The notes under the pieces: generated by a model
Seen by the model: only the letters and a program-made list of their open reading frames with translations
Databases searched by the model: none
What the model was told of the DNA's origin: nothing
Source of the DNA: Muribaculaceae bacterium
GTDB lineage: Bacteria > Bacteroidota > Bacteroidia > Bacteroidales > Muribaculaceae
Assembly: GCA_017545095.1 (NCBI GenBank)
Contig: JAFYCU010000006.1
Coordinates: forward strand, 1 to 9,540
DNA length: 9,540 nucleotides
Reading direction: 5' to 3'
Part shown: piece by piece, positions 1 through 4,784 of the stretch
Layout of the letters: every line of letters begins with the position of its first letter
Numbering within the stretch: position 1 is the first letter of the stretch
Program-made: the position numbers and the translations under genes

Positions 1-21
1 AGATGCGAGATGCAAGATGCA
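1..21. repeat. Heptamer array at the left edge (AGATGCG / AGATGCA)
   Basis: Three units in register, cut by the window edge. It is followed by AAGAGCCGCATTGCG (21-35), which also occurs inverted at 3492-3506 beside another array of this family. Confidence 0.88.
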
Positions 22-75
22 AGAGCCGCATTGCGATAATTTGCAGCGTAATCAATAGTCCATAATAGTCCTGTG

Positions 76-165
76 TTGTCTTTAATTGTCTGATAACCAC
101 AAGATGCAAGATGCAAGATGCAAGATGCGAGATGGCTGACGCAAGTGTCAGACAATTAAGGACAA
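76..165. repeat. Inverted repeat enclosing a heptamer array
   Basis: Arm 76-93 (TTGTCTTTAATTGTCTGA) is complementary to arm 148-165 at 17 of 18 positions. The 54 bases between them contain the CAAGATG array. The left arm also belongs to a degenerate 10-base repeat running from 52 to 91 (units ending in AGTCC or TGTCT). Confidence 0.85.
100..134. repeat. Heptamer array of CAAGATG, five units
   Basis: Four perfect CAAGATG units and one CGAGATG. The same family occurs at 1-21 and, degenerate and inverted, at 3514-3534. Confidence 0.95.
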
Positions 166-255
166 TGGCCTGAAAGGTTCAAACAACTATAACAACAATA
201 AACAACTATCACAACTTTATTCCTTAATTCCTTCATTCCTGACCATCTTGTTTCT
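166..255. other. AT-rich gene-free stretch of short degenerate repeats
   Basis: Holds repeats of about 9-10 bases resembling AACAACTAT (about 181-216) and 8-base repeats TTCCTTAA, TTCCTTCA, TTCCTGAC (about 220-243). I see no gene, promoter or RNA gene. It continues the low-complexity character of 1-165. Confidence 0.6.
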
Positions 256-293
256 TGACTCGGTCATCAGCCGCATCATGATGCGGCTCTACA
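256..293. repeat. Solo copy of the 38-bp palindromic unit
   Basis: Same layout as the array at 2198-2461: TGACTCGG, TCATC, palindrome AGCCGCATC-AT-GATGCGGCT, CTACA, followed by the start of another unit (TGACTCGG at 294-301). The inner stem pair is T-A here where the array has C-G, so pairing is kept. It lies about 50 bases after the HAD stop codon, the same relation to a gene end as the array. Confidence 0.9.
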
Positions 294-322
294 TGACTCG
301 GCCTGAAATATTAAGCATCTCC

Positions 323-342
323 AGGAGGGGTTTGGGAAGGCC
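323..342 (-). repeat. Gene-end element (after the HAD gene)
   Basis: It matches 2477-2496 at 17 of 20 positions and reads CTTCCCAAACCCCTCCT on the minus strand. Here it follows the HAD stop codon directly; in the ATP-grasp gene it forms the last coding triplets. Confidence 0.65.
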
Positions 343-1134
343 CTACGGGGTTTGTGATGACTGGAGTGTTTCGGGCACTTGGGTGATGCTGGTGATGGTG
401 TTGGGGTGGGTAAGCGCGTCTTCGTCGGAAGTCCAGCCTTGTCCTTTGAGCCACAGCACTTGGCATCCGAGTTGCTCGGCCGGTTCGATGTCCTTGGTGA
501 GGCTGTCGCCCACCACCAGCACGTGCTCGGCGGGCAGCTCCAGGGCATCGACCCCCAGGCGGAACAGCGTGGGGTTGGGCTTGCGCACGCCCACCACGGC
601 ACTCTCGATCACGCCCTTGAACAGGTGGCGGATGCCCATGTCGTGGAGCACGCTGCCCACATTGCCATAGAAGTTGCTCACGAGCATCATGGGATAGGAC
701 TGGGCGAGTGTTTCGAGCACTGGCCGGGCTTCGTCGATGCAGGCGCGTGCCTGCTGGTAGCAATATTGTGCGATGTCCTCCACGGCATGGCTGTCGAGCG
801 CACCGGCACACGCAGGCACGGCCCCGTGCAGTGCTTGCGCCTCGATGGCCACTTTTTTGCGCATCAAGTCGAGAAAATTATCGCCAGGCAGGATGTGGCG
901 CACACGGGCCAACTCACGCTCGGCGTGCACGTAGGCTTCGCGGAACTGCTCCTTGGTCACCACGCGGTCGATGCCCGCATGGCAGTATCCTTGCCAGATG
1001 ACCTCGCTCCAATGTACGCCCCGGCTGTCGAGCGTGCCGCCATAGTCGAAGATGATGCCCCTCACAGTCTCTCGCCTCTCGCGTCTCGCCTCTCGCGTCT
1101 CGCCTCTCGCCTCTCGCCTCTCAATACTTTCCAT
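343..1134 (-). CDS. HAD-superfamily hydrolase (probable phosphatase)
   Basis: 263 residues from the ATG at 1134, or 240 from a GTG at 1065. Motif I is IIFDYGGTLD with nucleophile D30; the residue two further on, usually the general-acid Asp, is Gly (G32), as in some HAD-IA members. Motif II is LVSNFYGN (S153), motif III is VGVRKPNP (K185) and motif IV is VVGDSLTKDI (D210, D215). An alpha-helical cap lies between about 40 and 135. The fold hydrolyses phosphate esters; the substrate is unknown. The ATG overlaps the phosphatidyltransferase gene by 14 bases, suggesting translational coupling, and residues 5-22 (Arg/Glu-rich) are encoded by a heptamer array, so the natural start could instead be the GTG. 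Coupling to the transferase suggests removal of a phosphate from its product, which is inference. Confidence 0.9.
   Translation of the reverse strand: MESIERREARGETREARRERRETVRGIIFDYGGTLDSRGVHWSEVIWQGYCHAGIDRVVTKEQFREAYVHAERELARVRHILPGDNFLDLMRKKVAIEAQALHGAVPACAGALDSHAVEDIAQYCYQQARACIDEARPVLETLAQSYPMMLVSNFYGNVGSVLHDMGIRHLFKGVIESAVVGVRKPNPTLFRLGVDALELPAEHVLVVGDSLTKDIEPAEQLGCQVLWLKGQGWTSDEDALTHPNTITSITQVPETLQSSQTP
1072..1120. repeat. Heptamer array of TCGCCTC / TCGCGTC, seven units, inside the 5' end of the HAD frame
   Basis: Seven consecutive units with variants only at the fifth base (C or G). It ends exactly at the stop codon of the phosphatidyltransferase gene (1121-1123). If the HAD protein starts at the ATG at 1134, the array is translated as an Arg/Glu-rich leader. 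The 49-base length is not a multiple of three. Confidence 0.95.
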
Positions 1135-2077
1135 CTTTCAGCTCTTGGGTGAAACGGCGGCAGAAACGTTCGTGGCACACAATCATATACACCAGCATGG
1201 CGTTGAGCACCACCAACTCGAAGGCGAAGTAGAGCCAGGGAGCCTGGATGATGACCGAGACAAACATGGCTATGGTGCGCGTGTTGAACGAGAGCATGTT
1301 GGTGTATTTCATCATGGGCAGACTGGCCTGCCTGAAGTTGTCGCGGAACTGTTGCGGTACTGGCTCGTCGCCGTAGCGGCTGCGCAGCTCGCGTCGCAGG
1401 GCTTGCATGTGGGGCGTGAGTGCCTCCTGCTGGGCGGTGTAGTTGCGATAGACGAGCATGGTGAGCTTTTTGAAAAAGTTGCCTTTCCAGGGCACTTGCT
1501 GGTAGGCCTCGTCGAGCTGTGCCGTGCTGTCGAGTTCGCTGCCCTCCTGCCCCTTAAGGAAGTAGAGGTGGAACTGACGGTAGTAGTCGGCGCTGGCGGC
1601 CTGCTTGGCATGGCAGGCACCGGCGGCGATGGCCATGGTCCAGATCACCCAGGGATGCCGGGCAAAGAAGTCACCGGCCAGGGCATCGCCAAAGTGCAGC
1701 TCACGCAGCACCAGGGCGAAGTAGATGGCGATGAACCACAGGTCGCCACTCACACCGTCGAGGATGCGGCCGAGGCGAGAATATTGCTTGGTGAGCCGTG
1801 CCAGCTGGCCATCGGCACTGTCGTAGGTGTTGGCCCAGATGATGAGCAGGATGCCCACATAGTTGAGCCACAACAGCGGCTGCTTGCCCCAGTAGAGCAG
1901 CACGCCGCCGGCCACGCCCAGCACAATGCTGGCAATGGTCACCCAGTTGGGGGTGACCCCCAGGCGGGCAAACAGTTTGGCCCACAGGAAGCCTAATGGG
2001 CGGTAGAACCACAGGTCGATGTGCTCTTCGGTGTCCATCGACTTGAGTGAGGCACGGTATTCTTCTCGTAGTGTCAT
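1121..2077 (-). CDS. CDP-alcohol phosphatidyltransferase family membrane protein
   Basis: 318 residues. The family transfers a phospho-alcohol from a CDP-linked donor to an acceptor alcohol in the membrane. The signature DxxDGxxAR-x8-GxxxDxxxD is present as D86, D89, G90, A93, R94, G103 and D107, but the final Asp comes one residue late (D107-GVSG-D112), so the catalytic-base spacing is four instead of three. Membrane segments are likely near 45-62, 68-83, 113-125, 143-156, 265-282 and 285-300. VTPNWVTIAS before the first segment is typical. A soluble stretch at about 160-255 is long for the family. The gene follows the nucleotidyltransferase and ATP-grasp genes and overlaps the HAD gene by 14 bases. 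The donor could be a CDP-polyol, as in inositol-phosphate transferases; not provable here. Confidence 0.93.
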   Translation of the reverse strand: MTLREEYRASLKSMDTEEHIDLWFYRPLGFLWAKLFARLGVTPNWVTIASIVLGVAGGVLLYWGKQPLLWLNYVGILLIIWANTYDSADGQLARLTKQYSRLGRILDGVSGDLWFIAIYFALVLRELHFGDALAGDFFARHPWVIWTMAIAAGACHAKQAASADYYRQFHLYFLKGQEGSELDSTAQLDEAYQQVPWKGNFFKKLTMLVYRNYTAQQEALTPHMQALRRELRSRYGDEPVPQQFRDNFRQASLPMMKYTNMLSFNTRTIAMFVSVIIQAPWLYFAFELVVLNAMLVYMIVCHERFCRRFTQELKDGKY

Positions 2078-2151
2078 GTGATGTATGGGGGTAAGAGTCT
2101 GTTTTCAGTGATGAGCTCGTGGCTCTCTAAGGGGGACTTTTCTAAGCGGCG
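2078..2151. other. Leader of the phosphatidyltransferase gene, no clear signal
   Basis: The rest of the 397-base gap upstream of the phosphatidyltransferase gene, after its repeats (2152-2461). I see no TAnnTTTG promoter and no strong ribosome binding site. The only structure is a weak inverted repeat, GAGC-TCGTG-GCTC, at about 2113-2125. Confidence 0.5.
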
Positions 2152-2200
2152 GGCTCGGTTCTTGGTTTTCAGTTTTCAGTTTTCAGTTCTTGGTTCTTGC
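2152..2200. repeat. Mixed heptamer array (TTCTTGG and TTTTCAG in phase)
   Basis: Units in register are GGCTCGG, TTCTTGG, three copies of TTTTCAG, TTCTTGG and TTCTTGC. Two heptamer types therefore occur in one array without loss of phase. The array runs directly into the first palindromic unit, whose TGCTTCGG overlaps its last bases. Confidence 0.93.
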
Positions 2201-2461
2201 TTCGGCCATCAGCCGCACCAGGGTGCGGCTCTACATGCTTCGGTCATCAGCCGCACCAGGTGCGGCTCTACTTGCTTCGGCCATCAGCCGCACCAGGGTG
2301 CGGCTCTACTTGCTTCGGTTATCAGCCGCCCAGGGTGCGGCTCTACTTGCTTCGGTCATCAGCCGCACCCGGGTGCGGCTCTACTTGCTTCGGCCATCAG
2401 TCGCACCAGGGTGCGGCTCTACTTGCTTCGGTCATTAGCCGCACCATGGTGCGGCTCTACT
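2198..2461. repeat. Tandem array of seven 37-38 bp palindromic units
   Basis: Seven head-to-tail units start at 2198, 2236, 2273, 2311, 2348, 2386 and 2424. Each begins TGCTTCGG, continues YCATC, then the palindrome AGCCGCACC / loop / GGTGCGGCT, then CTACT or CTACA. Variation is small: loops of AG, A, CG or AT, one stem deletion (unit 4) and one stem mismatch (unit 6). There are no spacers. It fills most of the gap between the ATP-grasp stop and the phosphatidyltransferase gene. In RNA it could give up to seven successive GC-rich hairpins. A solo copy is at 256-293. Confidence 0.95.
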
Positions 2462-2466
2462 GGCAG

Positions 2467-2496
2467 CCCCGCCTTTAGGTGGGGTTTGGGGAAGCC
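2467..2496 (-). repeat. Gene-end element with stop-codon hairpin (ATP-grasp 3' end)
   Basis: Bases 2477-2496 match 323-342 at 17 of 20 positions, giving CTTCCCCAAACCCCACCT on the minus strand. Within it CCCCACC (2484-2478) can pair with GGCGGGG (2473-2467) as a 7-bp stem with one G.U pair, leaving the TAA stop codon in the TAAA loop. No T-run follows, so termination is doubtful. Confidence 0.7.
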
Positions 2497-3353
2497 TTAC
2501 CTTTGATGATGTTGAGCACGGCTTTGGCGATGTGTGGTGCGGCCTCGTTGCGGCAGGGGGCGAAGCTGGGCCAGTCGTTGAAGTCGATGATTTGCAGCGA
2601 CCCGTCCTCGGCCACGATGCAGTCGCCGCCATAGATGTCGATGTTCACCTCCTCGGCAGCCTGGTTGCACACCTGCTTGAGGTAGTCTTCGTCGAAGGCA
2701 TAGCCCCGCGACTCGCCGTTCACTTTTTCCCAGCCATACTTACTGTGCCCCTGGTCGAAGGGGTAGAACCAGAAGAAGTATTGCGACCCCCGGATGCCAT
2801 AGAACTTGACCAGGTCGCCCACGAGATGCACGTTGATCACGGCTCGCTTGATGCCACGGTAGAAGTATTCCTGGAGCACCTCCTGCGCCTCGTCGGCGTG
2901 TCGCACATACGACACGTCTTCCTTGTGCATGGCATGGAAGTCGCCGCGCTTGATCCAGCAGCTTTTAAACCCGGCCTGCTCGATGAGCGACTTGATGTTC
3001 TGGTTGGTGTCCACAATCAGGCTTTCGGGGTAGGGGATGCCCGCTGCGAGCAGGATGCGTGTCATGCGCTCGCGGGTGCAGTTTTCGATGCCGTAGCCCG
3101 AGTTGATGACGGTGCGCCCCTCGTCCTCGAGCTTTTGCAGCTGGGTGATGGACTCGCGCTCGCGGCACATGTTCAGGATGATGGGCTCCGACACGCCGTT
3201 GCGGTTGAATTGGTCTTCGCTGTAGATGTTCACTAAGCAGCCGCGCTTGCGCAGCTCATCGGCGGTGGCGTTGAAGATGGCGGTGTCGTTGCCGATGTGG
3301 TTGGGCGAGTAGGCTCCGGCACGCAAGATGCCGGCAATGGTGATATCGGCCAT
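2475..3353 (-). CDS. RimK-like ATP-grasp ligase
   Basis: 292 residues. The N-terminal 90 residues look like the pre-ATP-grasp domain. The ATP-grasp fold follows, with WIKRGDFHAM (residues 133-142) holding the ATP-contacting Lys, AVINVHLVGDLVKFYG (171-186), YGGDCIVAEDG (241-251) and the metal-binding end IIDFNDWPSF (255-264). Enzymes of this type use ATP to make an acyl-phosphate and join a carboxylate to an amine; RimK adds glutamate to a protein tail. The substrate cannot be named. Sitting between a nucleotidyltransferase and a CDP-alcohol transferase, it might add an amino acid to a lipid or sugar headgroup, which is inference. The last residues KASPNPT come from a short sequence repeated after the HAD gene. 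The start lies beside a 13-unit heptamer array. Confidence 0.9.
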   Translation of the reverse strand: MADITIAGILRAGAYSPNHIGNDTAIFNATADELRKRGCLVNIYSEDQFNRNGVSEPIILNMCRERESITQLQKLEDEGRTVINSGYGIENCTRERMTRILLAAGIPYPESLIVDTNQNIKSLIEQAGFKSCWIKRGDFHAMHKEDVSYVRHADEAQEVLQEYFYRGIKRAVINVHLVGDLVKFYGIRGSQYFFWFYPFDQGHSKYGWEKVNGESRGYAFDEDYLKQVCNQAAEEVNIDIYGGDCIVAEDGSLQIIDFNDWPSFAPCRNEAAPHIAKAVLNIIKGKASPNPT

Positions 3354-3358
3354 ATGGG

Positions 3359-3449
3359 TTATCAGTTATCAGTGGTCAGTTATCAGTTATGAGTAGTCAG
3401 TTATCAGTTATCAGTGGTCAGTTTTCAGTCATCAGTGAAGAGTGATGAG
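3359..3449. repeat. Heptamer array, consensus TTATCAG, 13 units
   Basis: Thirteen consecutive 7-bp units of the form TNNNCAG or TNNNGAG: mainly TTATCAG and TGGTCAG, degrading to TTTTCAG, TCATCAG, TGAAGAG and TGATGAG at the upstream end. It ends five bases before the ATP-grasp start codon, so it occupies the place of a ribosome binding site. Purity is highest next to the gene. Confidence 0.93.
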
Positions 3450-3513
3450 TAAACGAGTAGACACGCATTTGTAGCTACAAGCTACGAGTGGCGCAATGCG
3501 GCTCTTGGTTTTT

Positions 3514-3534
3514 GCATCTCGCGTCTGGCATCTT
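3514..3534. repeat. Short heptamer array (GCATCTC, GCGTCTG, GCATCTT)
   Basis: Three degenerate 7-bp units, equal on the minus strand to AAGATGC, CAGACGC and GAGATGC, so the same family as the arrays at 1-21 and 100-134. It ends one base from the stop codon of the nucleotidyltransferase gene. Nearby, 3492-3506 repeats in inverted orientation the 15 bases at 21-35. Confidence 0.8.
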
Positions 3535-3535
3535 G

Positions 3536-4234
3536 TTAATTCTTGATAAACGCTTCGGCGGTGGCGATGTCGGCGGCGTGGTCCACGTCGATGATTTTGT
3601 CGATGCTGTAGGCCTGCAGGTTAAAGCCGGCGTCGATGAGTGCGCGTTGGAAATTGCGCATGCGCGCAATGCCTTGCTCGATGCAGCTGTCGAGCACGGT
3701 GAAAGTCTTGTCGGTCATGGCATAAATGCCGCCCGACACATACCGTGCACCGTCGAAGGGCTGGTCGCGGAATGCGGTGATGCGCATCGCATGGTCCACG
3801 TCCACGTAGAGCGGTTTCTCGTCGTCGATGAAGGGTGTGACGGCCCACATGCCGTCGTGCGCGGTGTCGTCTTCAAAGGCTTGGATGTAGCGTGCGAAGT
3901 CGGGTTCGCGAAAGATGGTGTCGACGGTGGTGAGGCAGAACTTGCCGCGAGGCAGCACGCGGCTCAGCTCATGAAAGCTGTGCATCGAGCTGGGTGTGGT
4001 TTTCACCACCACGTTCAGCGGCACCGGCAGCGCGAGGGTGGCGAGAAACTCGCGCACCTCGGTCATGAACTCGTTCACGATGATGCTCACGCTCTCGGCG
4101 TGGCAGCGCACCATGATGTCGATGAGTCGTTTCACCATGGGTGTGCCATCCAGCTCCACGAGTGGCTTAGGCTTGAGCACCCCTTCCTGTGCCAGGCGAG
4201 ACCCCTCCCCAGCGGCGATAATGGCGTAATGCAT
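3536..4234 (-). CDS. Sugar/polyol-phosphate nucleotidyltransferase (NTP_transferase family)
   Basis: 232 residues from the ATG at 4234. The frame extends to a TTG at 4258, but those codons are heptamer repeat, and MHYAIIAAGEGSRL is the normal beginning of the Rossmann-like fold. Residues 7-26 hold the nucleotide-binding signature AAGEGSRL and the lysine motif KPKPLVELDG. VDTIF near residue 105 supplies a likely metal-binding Asp, and DVDHAADI near 216-223 a second one. Such enzymes join an NTP and a sugar or polyol phosphate to give an NDP-sugar or CDP-polyol plus pyrophosphate. The base and sugar cannot be read from the sequence. A CDP-alcohol phosphatidyltransferase two genes downstream makes a cytidylyltransferase attractive, but that is inference. 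The stop codon lies one base from a heptamer array. Confidence 0.92.
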   Translation of the reverse strand: MHYAIIAAGEGSRLAQEGVLKPKPLVELDGTPMVKRLIDIMVRCHAESVSIIVNEFMTEVREFLATLALPVPLNVVVKTTPSSMHSFHELSRVLPRGKFCLTTVDTIFREPDFARYIQAFEDDTAHDGMWAVTPFIDDEKPLYVDVDHAMRITAFRDQPFDGARYVSGGIYAMTDKTFTVLDSCIEQGIARMRNFQRALIDAGFNLQAYSIDKIIDVDHAADIATAEAFIKN

Positions 4235-4247
4235 TGGTTTAGTAGCT

Positions 4248-4274
4248 CCAAGAACCAAGAACCAAGAACCAAGC
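4248..4274. repeat. Heptamer array of CCAAGAA
   Basis: Three perfect copies of CCAAGAA plus CCAAGC. On the minus strand this reads TTCTTGG, the same heptamer as at 2159-2200 and 4751-4783. It ends 13 bases before the preferred ATG of the nucleotidyltransferase gene. It produces an in-frame TTG at 4258 that could be mistaken for a start. Confidence 0.95.
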
Positions 4275-4312
4275 TTTTTATTGGATCATGACATCTTCGT
4301 TCTTTTTTGTTT

Positions 4313-4675
4313 TTAATGGGTTATTTCTCTTAACTTATCGTTATAGCTTATCATCATACGAATAACTTCAGACAACGCACTTTGCAGTTGAGAACATGAA
4401 TCGGAAGAAAGATAGTTAAGATCGTGAGCCAAAATAAGGTGGTACTCAACTTCTGAAGCAGAACCTATTGCAATTTGAAGGAAGTGCGCAAGTTCTGTTT
4501 TTGAGTTGCGCCCGCAACCCTCGGCTATATTGGTTGGTATAGACGCCGTCGCACGCCGAATCTGTGAAGTCAAGCCAAATCGTTCTTCTTGTGGAAAACT
4601 TTGAGTGACGCGGTAAATAGCAAGTGTTAGTTGGTGTGCTTTTTGCCAAACTAAAAGTTTCTTGAAGTCCCTCAT
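4313..4675 (-). CDS. Four-helix-bundle protein of the 23S rRNA intervening-sequence (S23/IVP) family
   Basis: 120 residues from the ATG at 4675, where MRDFKKLLVWQKAHQL matches the usual start of the family. An in-frame ATG at 4705 would add ten residues. The hallmark block is RRATASIPTNIAEGCGRNS, followed by helices rich in Ala, Leu and Ser. The family was first seen inside intervening sequences of bacterial 23S rRNA genes, is widespread as stand-alone genes in Bacteroidetes, and includes the accessory protein bAvd of diversity-generating retroelements. No rRNA, reverse transcriptase or template repeat is here. No biochemical function is established for stand-alone members. By hand count, 4321-4680 is about 41% GC, clearly lower than the neighbouring genes, and inverted heptamer arrays flank the gene, which suggests recent arrival as a cassette. 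Confidence 0.93.
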   Translation of the reverse strand: MRDFKKLLVWQKAHQLTLAIYRVTQSFPQEERFGLTSQIRRATASIPTNIAEGCGRNSKTELAHFLQIAIGSASEVEYHLILAHDLNYLSSDSCSQLQSALSEVIRMMISYNDKLREITH

Positions 4676-4750
4676 TATTATAATGCTTTGTTTCTTTGAT
4701 TCCAAGTTGTAGTCAAAGAGTCGATATCATTCAAAAGGCATCACCCCAAA

Positions 4751-4783
4751 TCTTGGTTCTCGGTTCTTGGTTCTCGGTTCTTG
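4751..4783. repeat. Heptamer array, alternating TCTTGGT / TCTCGGT
   Basis: Four full 7-bp units alternate TCTTGGT, TCTCGGT, TCTTGGT, TCTCGGT, followed by a partial TCTTG. It lies against the pdxA stop codon and upstream of the four-helix-bundle gene. The same heptamer occurs in inverted orientation at 4248-4274, on the other side of that gene. Confidence 0.95.
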
Positions 4784-4784
4784 T

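Noticed and set aside
2198..2461. CRISPR array
   Set aside because: The 37-38 bp repeats are contiguous with no unique spacers, and each unit is itself palindromic; no cas gene is present.
2078..2506. Overlapping plus-strand frames giving proteins with a repeated SAAPGCGSTCFGHQPH-type motif
   Set aside because: All three plus frames are open only because the 38-bp DNA repeat lacks stops; the repeats are non-coding palindromes.
4235..4258. Upstream TTG start for the nucleotidyltransferase
   Set aside because: The extra codons are heptamer repeat, and the ATG at 4234 begins exactly at the family's first beta strand.
4313..4705. Diversity-generating retroelement (because the S23 fold is shared with bAvd)
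   Set aside because: No reverse transcriptase, template repeat or variable repeat is in the window.
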